NCBI RefSeq assembly: GCF_027118995.1
Contig: NZ_CP098242.1
Location: 248,001 to 312,000, forward strand
Reading direction: 5' to 3'
Origin: Oxalobacter vibrioformis
GTDB lineage: Bacteria; Pseudomonadota; Gammaproteobacteria; Burkholderiales; Burkholderiaceae_D
DNA: 64,000 nucleotides
Both the position numbers and the translations under genes were made by a program. Positions 44,410 to 53,415 of the stretch are shown here, in pieces. Position 1 is the first letter of the stretch, and each line of letters starts with the position of its first letter. The notes under the pieces were generated by a model. That model worked only from the letters and a program-made list of their open reading frames with translations, searched no databases and was not told the origin of the DNA.

Positions 44410-46691
44410 GCAACCTTGTGGAAGGTACGGTTAATAACGTCAAGCTGCTGTTCACGTGTCAGACGCGTGAAGTTAACAGCATAACCACTAACACGGATGG
44501 TGAGCTCAGGATAGTTCGCTGGGTTCTCCATTGCGTCAATCAGCATATCGCGGTCAAGAACGTTAACGTTGATATGGTAACCGCCTGCCGAGCAGAAGCC
44601 GTCAAGACAGTTGGACAGGTTAACAACCTGCTCACCAGCCTCTTTACCCAAAGCCTGCTGGGTCAGGTTGGCTGTCCAGGAAATACCATCCTGGTTGTGC
44701 TCATACGGCAGCTTGGAAAGTGATGCACCAGCAGCGATGAAGCCTTTGGTATCACGTCCGCTGCATGGGTTTGCTCCCGGCGGGAACGGCTCACCTTTCT
44801 TGCGACCGCAAGGGGTGTTACCTGTCTTGTTACCGTAAACAACGTTACTGGTGATCGTCAGGATCGACTGGGTCGGAACAGCGTTGCGATAAATTGCCTG
44901 TGAGCGCAGCTTGTTCATGAAGCTCTCGGTGAGTTTCGCTGCCATCTGGTCAACACGGTCGTCGTTGTTACCAAATTTCGGGAAATCACCTTCAACCTCA
45001 TAATCAACAGCAATGCCTTTTTCGTTACGGATAACCTTGACCTTGGCGTATTTCATCGCAGAGAGGCTGTCAGCAACCAGCGAAACGCCAGCCAGACCGA
45101 ACGCCATCGTGCGGAGAACATCACGGTCATGCAGGGCCATCATCAGACGCTCATAAGCATACTTGTCATGCATGTAGTGGATCGCATTCATGGCACGAAC
45201 ATAGGTTTCGCACAGCCAGGTTTCCATTTTCTCGAATTTCTCGAAAACCTCATCATAGTCGAGATATTCGCTGGTGACCGGCTCAAAACCATGTGCAACG
45301 GTCTCACCGGAGAGCTCGTCTACACCGCCATTGATCGCGTAAAGCAGCGTTTTGGCGAGGTTGGCGCGTGCACCGAAATATTGCATCTGCTTGCCCTGGG
45401 CTTGCGGAGAAACGCAGCAGCCGATACAGCAGTCGTCGCCCCAGGCATTGCGCAACAGCTCGTCATTTTCGAACTGGATAGCCGAAGTCTGGATGGACAT
45501 ACGGGTTGCATAATGCTTAAAGCCTTCCGGCAGCTTGTCTGACCAGAGAATGGTCAGGTTTGGCTCTGGAGAAGTACCGAGGTTATCCAAGGTATGCAGC
45601 AGACGGAAGTCTGTCTTGGTAACCATGGAACGGCCATCAAGGCACATACCGGCAAATGCAATGGTTACCCAGGTAGGATCGCCACTGAAGAGTGCGTCGA
45701 AGTCCAGCGTACGCAGGTAGCGCAGGATACGGCACTTGATAACGAGCTGGTCGATGATTTCCTGTGCTTCAGCTTCAGTGATACGGCCTTCGTCCAGATC
45801 ACGCTGGATGTAGATGTCCAGGAAAGCGGTGATACGGCCGATACCGGTAGCAGCACCGTTGGCTTCTTTGGCTGAGGCAATAAAACCGAAGTAGGTCCAC
45901 TGTGCCGCTTCAAGCCCTGTAGCAGCTGGCTTGCTGATATCGAAACCATAGCCTTTTGCCATTTCGGTCAGCTCTTTGAGCGCCCTGATCTGCTCGGACA
46001 GTTCTTCGCGGATGCGAATGATGTCTTCGGAAAACGGCTTGCAATCGCTATCCGCTTTTTCACGCTTTTTGTCAGCGATCAGGAAGTCGGTACCATAAAG
46101 CGCAACACGACGATAATCACCAATGATCCGGCCACGACCATAAGCATCCGGCAGACCGGTGATAACACCACTGCGCCGGCAAGCCATGATTTCCGGGTCA
46201 TAGACATCGAAAACGCCCTGGTTGTGGGTTTTGCGATAGTGGGTATAGATATCGACGATCTTCTCGTCCAGTGCCGGGAAACCATACTCTTCCAGGCCCA
46301 TCTCAACCATACGCAGACCGCCGTTTGGATGGATACTGCGCTTGAGCGGAGCATCTGTCTGGAGACCAACACAGATTTCATTTTCCTGGTCGATATAACC
46401 AGGGGCATGTGCCAGAATTGCGGAGCCGACATCGGAAGAAACCGCGAGAACACCACCGTTTTCACGCTCAGCCTTTTGCAGTTCCTGCACTGCAGCCCAG
46501 ACTTTTTTGGTGCGCTCGGTCGGTTCAACGAGGAATTCCTCGTTACCGGTATATTCTGTACGGTTTAACGCGATAAAATCGCGAGTCGCGACGTGATCAC
46601 GCCATTCCTGGCCTTTAAAACCGCGCCATGCATCAAGGCCGGTTGAGGTTGCAGTTGATTCTGCTAAACGTGGATTTCTCATTTTCTTCAC
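44406..46691 (-). CDS. pflB: Pyruvate formate-lyase (formate C-acetyltransferase)
   Basis: The 761-residue glycyl radical enzyme is of normal PflB length. It has the adjacent active-site cysteines in [18 protein letters not shown] and the glycyl radical loop [16 protein letters not shown] near the C-terminus. It converts pyruvate and CoA to acetyl-CoA and formate under anaerobic conditions and is destroyed by oxygen when activated. The activator gene pflA follows with a 4-bp overlap. An FNR/Anr-type box ~350 bp upstream and a repeat-rich leader precede it. This points to oxygen-controlled expression. Confidence 0.96.
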   Translation of the reverse strand: MKKMRNPRLAESTATSTGLDAWRGFKGQEWRDHVATRDFIALNRTEYTGNEEFLVEPTERTKKVWAAVQELQKAERENGGVLAVSSDVGSAILAHAPGYIDQENEICVGLQTDAPLKRSIHPNGGLRMVEMGLEEYGFPALDEKIVDIYTHYRKTHNQGVFDVYDPEIMACRRSGVITGLPDAYGRGRIIGDYRRVALYGTDFLIADKKREKADSDCKPFSEDIIRIREELSEQIRALKELTEMAKGYGFDISKPAATGLEAAQWTYFGFIASAKEANGAATGIGRITAFLDIYIQRDLDEGRITEAEAQEIIDQLVIKCRILRYLRTLDFDALFSGDPTWVTIAFAGMCLDGRSMVTKTDFRLLHTLDNLGTSPEPNLTILWSDKLPEGFKHYATRMSIQTSAIQFENDELLRNAWGDDCCIGCCVSPQAQGKQMQYFGARANLAKTLLYAINGGVDELSGETVAHGFEPVTSEYLDYDEVFEKFEKMETWLCETYVRAMNAIHYMHDKYAYERLMMALHDRDVLRTMAFGLAGVSLVADSLSAMKYAKVKVIRNEKGIAVDYEVEGDFPKFGNNDDRVDQMAAKLTESFMNKLRSQAIYRNAVPTQSILTITSNVVYGNKTGNTPCGRKKGEPFPPGANPCSGRDTKGFIAAGASLSKLPYEHNQDGISWTANLTQQALGKEAGEQVVNLSNCLDGFCSAGGYHINVNVLDRDMLIDAMENPANYPELTIRVSGYAVNFTRLTREQQLDVINRTFHKVA

Positions 46692-46741
46692 CTTTTAAAG
46701 CATTTTCTGAAAATCTGCTCCGTGTATAAAGCACAATGTTG

Positions 46742-46976
46742 CGATTGATGTGCACACAACAATGTTTTCAAAAAGAACGCGATTAATTTCTGTGCCCGTC
46801 GAAAACCTGTTCTGGGTACTGAACATAGCGCCACGATTGATTGTGCTCGTGACAAAGTTTTCTAAAACACAAGGTTAATATTTTATTTGAGTGCTCGTTG
46901 AAAGCCTGTGCTGGGTATTGTCAGGCCGAAACAGCCGCTGCGAATTATTGCTCGCAACGATGTTTTCAAAAACACC
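46742..46976. repeat. Degenerate tandem repeat in the pflB leader (three units)
   Basis: Units begin at 46742, 46834 and 46941 with CGATTGAT(G/T)GTGC-like or CGAATTATTGCTC sequence. Each continues with a (G/C)AACAATGTTTTCAAAAA or GACAAAGTTTTCTAAAA stretch. Units 1 and 2 also share AACCTGTTCTGGGTACTG / AGCCTGTGCTGGGTATTG. The period is 92-107 bp. Confidence 0.6.
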
Positions 46977-47038
46977 ATAACGGTATGGTTGAATTATACC
47001 TCACCTTTTTGGCGTCGAGCAAACAAATTTTCAAAAAA

Positions 47039-47052
47039 TTGACAAAAATCAA
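47039..47052. promoter_or_regulatory. FNR/Anr-type box upstream of pflB
   Basis: TTGAC-AAAA-ATCAA differs from the palindromic FNR consensus TTGAT-N4-ATCAA at one position. It lies ~350 bp upstream of the pflB start. Because it is far from the gene, the transcript would have a long repeat-containing leader. FNR-type regulators activate pfl genes in many proteobacteria. Confidence 0.6.
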
Positions 47053-47593
47053 GAGAATTGCCTTGTGAAAATAAACTTGTACTGTTACTATAACAGGTTT
47101 TTTTCCTTTCTGCAGAGCACGCAAGAAGTCGGCAAGCGGGTAGTTGTTTCATCTCGAAACATCAAAGAAAACCAGCATATCCTGATGATTTCATGCGGGG
47201 TTTTGCTTTGCAAGAATGATGGGAATGTTCGTAGAGGCCATGAGACGAAAAGGTGAACATTATATGGTTACCCCTAAAAGCCGCCAAGTGTCTGGAAATT
47301 ATTCCTTACTGACTCAAAATAAGATCATAAATCTGCTGCAGGCAGGAATGGATACATATGCACCTTTTACTGCCTGAAATCGAGCGATACCTCGCATTGA
47401 TATGCTTGCCGCAATAATCAGATTATCTATGGCCGATGTGCCATACCCTGGACGTTTGCCGCACCATTTTCAGCCGCTGGAAAAAAGCAAACAGAAAAAC
47501 ACCGCTCCATCTTATTCCAGATTGCTCACGCTGCAAAAACCACGACAGCGTTGAGGGCAGCTGACTTCGCGGGCAGGCAGCCGTTGTGTCTGG
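47053..47593. other. Intergenic region without a supported gene
   Basis: A 63-codon frame at 47065 starts with TTG or ATG close to the FNR box but lacks a ribosome binding site and protein-like composition. The remainder is mixed sequence with several short non-coding frames and no clear hairpin or repeat. Part may be decayed mobile DNA. Confidence 0.4.
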
Positions 47594-48679
47594 TCAAACG
47601 CTCAGTGAAATATGAGAACCCGTATCAAAGCTGGAATTTGCGCCAGAGGCATCATAAAGTGCTGAATCGCTGCTCATCGATGCCATGTTTACACTTTCTA
47701 CTACCAACTGTAAGTCGTCGGCAACTTCTGCAACAACCCCTTTCAGCGCAGTCATGTTCCCGGCTCCAGATGTCTTTTGTGATTCAGCAATGGCTTTTTC
47801 CACTTCGTCAAGATCTCTTTTTGCCTTCCTGATTTCTTCCTTGTCAGCCTTGTCCTGCGCTTTGACCTGCCGCATCAGCGCCCTGATCTTGTCTGCCAGC
47901 TGCTTTGCTTTGGCCATAAAATCAGCATCCGGATCGTTCTTTTGATAGGCAGAAAGCTTCTTGGCCAAAGGGGATGGGCTGGGGCTGGTTTTGTCCGCTT
48001 GTTGTTGCTCGTCAGGATTCGCTGCCTGACCTGGCTGTGCAGCAACGGAAGGATCAGCACTGGCAGAAGCGTTACCATCAACAGGCGTTTCCTCAACCTG
48101 CTGGACAGTTTCATCTGCCGCGACCATGCTGGTCGTGGCAGCGGCAACGGCAGCAGCGTCAGCCATACTTGCATCAACACTGGCCGTAACAGAAGCTTCC
48201 ACGGGATTATCGGCAATATCAATGGCACTGCCTGCTTCAGCCTCCCCTGTATCGGTCTGCTGTGCCGGTGCGCCGGCAGCAGCAGGCGCTGCAGAAGCAC
48301 GCTGACCTTCGCCGCCAGCACTGCGATACTGGGCTATCGCATCTTTTAACTCCCTGGCCAGACGTGCAATTTCCCGCGGCGAGATTTTGACGGTTCCAGC
48401 CATTCTCTGCAGCCCCTCAATGCGCTGCTTTAACATTTCAATTCTCATGCTTGCTGCCATCTTGCGGGCATTTGTCGCCATGGATTTCATGTTATTGATA
48501 TTACCCACGGCCGCCTTGGATGAACCGATAACGCCCTGCTTTCCTGCCGAGTCCTTTGTTTTGTCAAATGCAGGCGCACCGCTTTCCCGGAGATTTTTGG
48601 GCTTGCTGTTGAATTTGTCTCTGGCATTACCGCCTTGCTGAAGCAACGACGCAAGGCCTGACCGCACATCGGTCATCAT
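47594..48679 (-). CDS. Large Ala-rich coiled-coil protein of unknown function
   Basis: The protein has 361 residues. Residues 1-~115 are helical and basic (MTDVRSGLASLLQQGGNARD, then ASMRIEMLKQRIEGLQRMAG). Residues ~125-235 are low-complexity Ala, Val, Glu and Gln. A coiled coil at ~245-320 follows (DKIRALMRQVKAQDKADKEE). The end is Ser-rich (SDSALYDASGANSSFDTG). There is no signal peptide. The organisation resembles secreted or translocated proteins without cleavable signals, but no secretion genes are nearby. It may be related in style to the 183-residue protein at 60186-60737 (inference). Confidence 0.65.
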   Translation of the reverse strand: MMTDVRSGLASLLQQGGNARDKFNSKPKNLRESGAPAFDKTKDSAGKQGVIGSSKAAVGNINNMKSMATNARKMAASMRIEMLKQRIEGLQRMAGTVKISPREIARLARELKDAIAQYRSAGGEGQRASAAPAAAGAPAQQTDTGEAEAGSAIDIADNPVEASVTASVDASMADAAAVAAATTSMVAADETVQQVEETPVDGNASASADPSVAAQPGQAANPDEQQQADKTSPSPSPLAKKLSAYQKNDPDADFMAKAKQLADKIRALMRQVKAQDKADKEEIRKAKRDLDEVEKAIAESQKTSGAGNMTALKGVVAEVADDLQLVVESVNMASMSSDSALYDASGANSSFDTGSHISLSV

Positions 48680-49430
48680 AAGAAACCTCTTTAAAGTAAA
48701 CGCTTGTTTTTATTACTATATCGGCGTAATACGGGTTTTCTTTAGAGAGCAGCAACCTGAACGCAACTCATCTACCCCATGTTCCGGATAAGCGTGAGAT
48801 GGGTTTAAGAGAAATAAAGAGGAAGTAGCAAAAAGCAATGTGACTATGATCTTCACAGCATGGTCTTTTCAAAATAATTTGCTACAAAAATCTGAGATGG
48901 TATCTCGATAATAGACTTTTGAAGATACCCCCCGGTACCCCTTCAATATCCCAGAAAACCAAAGGAGTCTTTGACATTCTAAAAGAGGACTTCTGAGGGC
49001 TTAAAATCTTTCTTGGCCTCGTATCCAGCACAATAAAAAGAAAGTCTCGCCACGGAGCTGTAATCTTGTCTGAATGGATGGGTGTAGGAGAGGAATCTCT
49101 CGCAAGTATTGGCAATGGATCCAGTCGAGGCCCTCCGCTTGAGTGTCTCAGGAAACCTTCAAAACTAACGCATGCATTCGCTACATGTAGATAGATTCCC
49201 TACTGAAATGTCATTGCCCCTCAATTTGAATGTCAATGGTTTTGGCTCACGCTTTGGGGTACTTTTGTAAAATGCGATTACGCCCTTTCACCCACTATGA
49301 GTGAGAGCGTCAATTTGACGCACAAGGATGAAGCCCTAAAACAAGACCTTTATTCAATAAAGCCCCTGGATAAAAAAGCCTTACAAATCAAAGGCCCTAG
49401 CGTTAACCTAGTCAATGAATCAGGGCTATT
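48680..49430. other. Region without a supported gene
   Basis: Small frames on both strands (48882-49115, 49297-49503) have no ribosome binding site or recognisable features, and the latter runs into the recombinase gene antisense. I see no strong repeat. Confidence 0.4.
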
Positions 49431-50027
49431 TCATATATGGTCGGAACACGAATCCCCACAGATTCGACCAAGGGCTCCCCTGGCTTCCTTCTGGATACGG
49501 TAAACACTGGCTATTCCAATACCAAGCTGAGTGGCGATAGCTTCTTTGGTCATGCCCTGATTGATGAGGCCAAGCACTTCATCCTTCCTCGCTTTAGCTG
49601 TTGGCTTTCGTCCCTTGTACTTCCCTTCAGCTTTAGCCTTGGCGATCCCTTCTCTTTGCCTCTCCAGCATCATCTCCCGTTCAAACTGGTTGATGGCTCC
49701 CAGCATGGTCAGCATGAGCTTCCCTGTGGGGGTTGATGTGTCCAGGCCAAGATTGAGAACCCTAAGGGACACTCCCTTGCCCTCCAGCCGCTGAGTGATC
49801 TCAAGTAGATGCTGTGTGTTTCTGGCAAGCCTGTCCAGCTTCGTCACAACAAAGGTATCACCCTCCCTTGTGTAATCCAGAGCCTCCTCAAGTTCTTTAC
49901 GCTCACCGACAGACGAAGCCTGTTCCTTGTAGATACGGTCACACCTAAGTGCTGTGAATTCTGCTATTTGAGCATCGAACCCGGCAACTTGGTCAAGTGT
50001 AGAAGTTCTTGCATAACCAATTAACAT
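49431..50027 (-). CDS. Serine recombinase (resolvase/invertase family)
   Basis: The 198-residue protein has the resolvase core: MLIGYARTSTLDQ with the nucleophilic Ser, then VTKLDRLARNTQHLLEITQR and the E-helix QFEREMMLERQREGIAKAKA. A C-terminal helix-turn-helix follows (EAIATQLGIGIASVYRIQKE). It could be a transposon resolvase or a DNA invertase. No Tn3 transposase is present, so it may belong to the accessory patch at 49.4-52.7 kb. An inverted repeat region just upstream fits a recombination site or operator. Confidence 0.93.
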   Translation of the reverse strand: MLIGYARTSTLDQVAGFDAQIAEFTALRCDRIYKEQASSVGERKELEEALDYTREGDTFVVTKLDRLARNTQHLLEITQRLEGKGVSLRVLNLGLDTSTPTGKLMLTMLGAINQFEREMMLERQREGIAKAKAEGKYKGRKPTAKARKDEVLGLINQGMTKEAIATQLGIGIASVYRIQKEARGALGRICGDSCSDHI

Positions 50028-50040
50028 GCCCAGACTCCTT

Positions 50041-50101
50041 TCAATAGAATTTAGGACCCTATGATATTATCATATCAAAAAATAAAAATCAATTCTATTG
50101 A
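50041..50101. promoter_or_regulatory. Nested inverted repeats upstream of the serine recombinase (putative res site/operator)
   Basis: The outer pair is TCAATAGAATT (50041-50051) and AATTCTATTGA (50091-50101). Between them lies the 15-bp palindrome TATGATATTATCATA (50060-50074). The layout immediately upstream of a resolvase gene is typical of a resolution/regulatory site. Confidence 0.7.
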
Positions 50102-50144
50102 TAGCATAATCTTGGTCTCCACAAGGCAATCACATAACCCTGCC

Positions 50145-50714
50145 CTATTGATATACACGAATTTTTTGTAGTTGTCGATTTATCTGCTTTTGATCAAATT
50201 TGTTGCCGTCAAATGATATGCCCACTTGCTCAAGGTGCCATTCTCGCACTTCAAAATGGTGCTTGTTCTTGGGAGCTATCATCGCTTCATAGAAATCCAT
50301 ATACCCTAGAGGACCTCCACAGTCTTCCGGTGGACAAGCCTCGGCCCCCTCCAGGCATTTGATTAAACGGGTTGTCCGCCTGTCTGGTTTGTAAGTGTCG
50401 TTTTCTAACGTAATCGTATGGCGCCAGTTATCACCAAAATCATATACGTATGAAAAGGATTGTCCCTTTTTTAGATCAAGAGAGATTAATTGGTGGTGAG
50501 AGGGTTCCAAGTCTTTTGTATTTTCAGATTCTGGAATGTAGCATTTCCCTGAGATCACAAATTCATAAAGATGGTAGTTTTCCCATCCCATAACTATTTG
50601 AATAATTGTATGAAGTGTCTCCAAAGTCAGGTCAGCAGGAACAAAGAAACGCCGCCATATAGCAGGGGTAATTTCATTCAGTTCTATCTTGAAGGGACAC
50701 AAGGGATTGTTCAT
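50145..50714 (-). CDS. Plasmid pRiA4b ORF-3-like protein
   Basis: The 189-residue protein has the family signature: FKIELNEITPAIWRRFFVPA, a TLETLHTIIQIVMGWENYHL helix, then KGQSFSYVYDFGDNWRHTIT and CPPEDCGGPLGYMDFYEAM. No catalytic role is established for this family. It is spread on plasmids and islands and is often next to toxin-antitoxin or recombinase genes, as here. It lies between the recombinase and the toxin-antitoxin pair on the same strand. Confidence 0.9.
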   Translation of the reverse strand: MNNPLCPFKIELNEITPAIWRRFFVPADLTLETLHTIIQIVMGWENYHLYEFVISGKCYIPESENTKDLEPSHHQLISLDLKKGQSFSYVYDFGDNWRHTITLENDTYKPDRRTTRLIKCLEGAEACPPEDCGGPLGYMDFYEAMIAPKNKHHFEVREWHLEQVGISFDGNKFDQKQINRQLQKIRVYQ

Positions 50715-50778
50715 TATGGCGTCCTCACCAAAAGGCTGTGATCCTTTCTCACAGACAGAGATAGGTATTCTGGCTAAC

Positions 50779-51066
50779 TCAATTGGAACTAACCAACTCC
50801 TTTAGAAGCCTTGGATGCGCTTCTGCCACACGAAGCAGGGTTACTGCTGCTCCGGAGGGACTGCGCTTCCCTTGCTCCCATGCCTGAAAAGTACGAACAG
50901 AAACCCCCATCAGCTTGGCAAACTCTGCCTGTGACAGTTTGGACTTATTCCGGACCGCTGCTATGTCAGAAACAGATACAGCCGTTTTACGAGCAGCCTT
51001 ACCTTGCTTCATCTGACGAACTGACTCAAGCAGGTCTTCACTGAACTGTTTCATTTCCTCATCCAT
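50779..51066 (-). CDS. Antitoxin-type XRE/NadS-like transcriptional regulator
   Basis: This 95-residue protein has a helix-turn-helix (SQAEFAKLMGVSVRTFQAWE) typical of XRE/NadS/HigA antitoxins, a basic N-terminal part (RQMKQGKAARKTAVSVSD) and a short C-terminal tail. Its gene starts 8 bp inside the end of the upstream toxin gene (toxin first, antitoxin second, HigBA order). It probably neutralises the toxin and represses the operon. Confidence 0.88.
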   Translation of the reverse strand: MDEEMKQFSEDLLESVRQMKQGKAARKTAVSVSDIAAVRNKSKLSQAEFAKLMGVSVRTFQAWEQGKRSPSGAAVTLLRVAEAHPRLLKELVSSN

Positions 51067-51373
51067 CTTTCATCGCCTCCTTCAGTTTCAAGAGCGTGGC
51101 ATTATCCAGGTTATCAAACTTGGCCTTGGTATATACGATCAAAAGCCAGATATGCCCATCATCGAGCATGTTGTAATAAATGACTCTGGCTCCCCCTCGC
51201 TTTCCCCTTCCACTACTCTTCCACCTTACCTTACGGATGCCCTGTGCACCCGGTATAACATCTCCAGCAAACGGATTCTGAGCTATCCAGTGAATGAACC
51301 CCAGACGCTCATCTTCCGCCCATATCTCATCAGCATACCGCTGAAAAATTCCCGTTTCGCTAACTGTATACAT
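51059..51373 (-). CDS. HigB/RelE-type toxin
   Basis: The 104-residue protein has the RelE/HigB2-like features: FQRYADEIWAEDERLGFIHW, then GIRKVRWKSSGRGKRGGARV, IYYNMLDDGHIWLLIVYTKA and a C-terminal helix (ATLLKLKEAMKDG). Such toxins cleave mRNA on the ribosome. It is first in the pair and overlaps the antitoxin gene by 8 bp. No frame damage is visible. The system may stabilise the accessory patch. Confidence 0.9.
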   Translation of the reverse strand: MYTVSETGIFQRYADEIWAEDERLGFIHWIAQNPFAGDVIPGAQGIRKVRWKSSGRGKRGGARVIYYNMLDDGHIWLLIVYTKAKFDNLDNATLLKLKEAMKDG

Positions 51374-51623
51374 TTTTCGCTATTGTACCACATTGTAGTA
51401 TAGTTTGTGAATGTTTCTTGCTTTATCAGTTGCTTTTCATTTGGCATGTCATAGCAGAAAGCATACTGTGTAGTGCTCCAGAATATGGTATCGCTCTATC
51501 TTCAGGATGAATCCCCCCGTGTTTCGTGGAGGGAATGTTGTTAAAGTTAAGGCACAACGATAATGTTGTTGCCTGCTCCTGATAATACCGTTCTTCAGCC
51601 TCTGCGGGTGGGATATACAGGAC

Positions 51624-52349
51624 ATTCAGCGGATTCTCGCCTTGCGTCAAAAGCGTCTGACAGGAGATATGATTTCACACCGCCTCGGTCTATGCAGAAG
51701 CAGCGTATTTCGAGTCCTGAAGCGTCAGGGCTTGTCGCGGCTTCATGCATTAACCCCCAAAGAGCCGGTTGTCCGTTATCAGTGGGACAGGCCCGGCCAG
51801 ATGCTTCATATCGACATCAAGAAGCTGGGCAGGATTGATGGCGTTGGACACCGCATCCTGGGCAGGCAGGCTGCCAAGCCGCGCCATGCAGGTTGGGAGT
51901 ATCTGCATGTTTGTGTGGACAATGCCTCGCGCATGGCTTTTACAGCCATCTTGCCCAATGAGAAAAAGCAATCGGCTGTTTTATTCTTACGTCAGGCCGT
52001 TGCTTATTACCAGCGTCTTGGCATCCGGGTAGAGCGGGTTCTGACTGACAATGGTGCCTGCTATCAATCTTTTGCCTGGCGTGATGCCTGCGCTGAACTT
52101 GGTATCAAGCACAGGCGAACCAGACCTTATAGGCCGCAGACCAATGGAAAGGCAGAGCGCTTTATCCGCACTGCCATGAATGAATGGGCGTATGCCAGGG
52201 TGTATACTCATTCTCATGAGAGAACGGCTGCCCTGGCTTTGTGGATCAACGGGTATAACAGCATCCGATCTCTCTCAGCTCTCGGAAGAATCTCTCCAGC
52301 TAAATGGCTATCCGTAAATGGGAATAACGTATTGGAACTTAACAGCTAG
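51624..52349 (+). pseudogene. IS481-family transposase, N-terminally truncated
   Basis: Homology begins at IQRILALRQKRLTGDM and continues with the DDE core: the first Asp in GQMLHIDIKKLGRI, the second in VERVLTDNGACYQSFAW, and the Glu in RPQTNGKAERFIRTAMNEWA. A full-size enzyme has about 80-100 more residues with the N-terminal helix-turn-helix. They are missing, and the upstream sequence does not continue the homology in any frame. The truncated copy is probably inactive. It lies between the toxin-antitoxin pair and tRNA-Ser. Confidence 0.8.
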
Positions 52350-52553
52350 GTACAGCCCACCGCCATCAAAAAGCCGGTACGTTTTTTCCCTGGGATTTGC
52401 ATTTTTCACCTGAATTGCTGTCAGTGGTTTCACAATTCACGCCATCTGCACCTCCATTTTTGGGGCATCGAAATTTTCATTGGGGCATTTTTAGCAGAAT
52501 AATGCCCCTATAATTACCGGATGTCAATGGACGATGAGAGACATTCAGGGACT
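52350..52553. other. Intergenic region between IS481 remnant and tRNA-Ser
   Basis: No gene. It contains sequence similar in layout to the island arm at 37.5 kb (ACCGGATG at about 52516) before the terminator of the tRNA. It could be an old att arm, but the evidence is weak. Confidence 0.35.
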
Positions 52554-52589
52554 AAAAAACCCGCTAAACGTAGTGTTTTAGCGGGTTTC
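52554..52589 (-). terminator. Terminator downstream of tRNA-Ser
   Basis: A-run and ACCCGCTAAA .. TTTTAGCGGGT form a hairpin about 34 bp beyond the tRNA 3' end. It resembles the hairpin downstream of ssrA. Confidence 0.65.
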
Positions 52590-52622
52590 ATAGACTTCCG
52601 TGGACTTTGAAAGACGTATCCT

Positions 52623-52715
52623 TGGCGGAGATGGAGGGATTCGAACCCTCGATACAGGTTTTGCCCGTATGCTCCCTTAGCAGGGGAGTGCCTTCGACCA
52701 CTCGGCCACATCTCC
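52623..52715 (-). tRNA. tRNA-Ser(GCT)
   Basis: The minus strand reads GGAGATGTGGCCGAGTGGTC with the D-arm. The anticodon loop CTGCTAA contains GCT. A long variable arm follows (GCATACGGGCAAAACCTGTATC region), then the T-arm GGGTTCGAATCCC and an encoded CCA. The class II form fits tRNA-Ser. It marks the edge of the accessory patch on its left. Confidence 0.97.
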
Positions 52716-52974
52716 TCGCCATACACTATTTTTCTCGTGAGAATGGGATGATAGCTTCTTGCCACTCTCAGGTCAATCTATATGCCATATGTTTTTGTGA
52801 GAACGGGATTTTGCTGAAAAAGAGTAAAAAAAAACATACCTGGGGGTACGATTGAAGCTGGCAGACCACGTAAGGGAAGAAAAAACTGTCTGCCGTTGAA
52901 ATCAGTCATTTTGCCGCGTTTTCATTTTGTTTCATGTGGATTACGGCTCTGCGGATTGATGCCTTTTTCCGATT
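52716..52974. other. Gap between tRNA-Ser and the tandem small ORFs
   Basis: No supported gene. A/T-rich patches near 52740-52800 may include the tRNA promoter on the minus strand. Confidence 0.35.
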
Positions 52975-53106
52975 TCATTTTGACCTCGTGTTTGGGCTCG
53001 CGTGCAGGTGCTTTTTTTCGGGACCTTTCTGGGTGATCTTGTCAATTGACTGGGGAGCCGTTTTAACCTGTTCGCTGATATTGCTGCTGTCCCGATCGTC
53101 TTTCAT
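52975..53106 (-). CDS. Small basic protein (43 aa)
   Basis: ATG 53106 follows AGGAGA with a suitable spacing (GCCAGGAGATTTT). The 43-residue hydrophilic product begins MKDDRDSSNISEQVKTAP and ends HASPNTRSK. No motif. It is the second of two small genes on this strand with strong ribosome binding sites, 26 bp after the first. Good translation signals support it despite its size. Longer frames on the other strand have no such signals. Confidence 0.5.
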   Translation of the reverse strand: MKDDRDSSNISEQVKTAPQSIDKITQKGPEKKHLHASPNTRSK

Positions 53107-53132
53107 AAAATCTCCTGGCTTTGATGTTGACG

Positions 53133-53312
53133 TCAACGATCTGATTTTCTCAGGCCGCCACGTTGTTTGTTGATGTGCTGCCTGCTTAATACCTCCAGAT
53201 TTTGACGGATCTGCTTATCCATGGAACCCATCACCTCCTTGTATTCATCTCTCAATCTTTCCCGGCACTCATCTCTCTTGCTTTTAAGCTGCTTGCGTTT
53301 GTTTGCTTTCAT
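53133..53312 (-). CDS. Small basic helical protein (59 aa)
   Basis: ATG 53312 is preceded by TTGGAGGAGTTACAGC, a strong ribosome binding site. The 59-residue product starts MKANKRKQLKSKRDECRERL and is helical and very basic, possibly nucleic-acid binding. It lies just downstream of the glcB terminator (53363-53394) on the same strand and may have its own promoter or be read through. Function unknown. Confidence 0.55.
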   Translation of the reverse strand: MKANKRKQLKSKRDECRERLRDEYKEVMGSMDKQIRQNLEVLSRQHINKQRGGLRKSDR

Positions 53313-53362
53313 GCTGTAACTCCTCCAACCTGTAAAGAGAATAGGGTTCCCTGATTGGCCAT

Positions 53363-53394
53363 AAAAAAGCCGGCACCCCTTCAGGCATGCCGGC
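53363..53394 (-). terminator. Intrinsic terminator downstream of glcB
   Basis: On the minus strand GCCGGCA, a loop, TGCCGGC and then TTTTTT, about 20 bp after the glcB stop codon. Confidence 0.85.
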
Positions 53395-53415
53395 CAGGTT
53401 CCCGTTTTATCAGGA

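Noticed and set aside
46742..46976. CRISPR array
   Set aside because: Units are too long and degenerate, with no constant repeat and no cas genes. No CRISPR array was seen anywhere in the window.
47065..47256. 63-codon + strand frame next to the FNR box
   Set aside because: No binding site and a composition not like protein.
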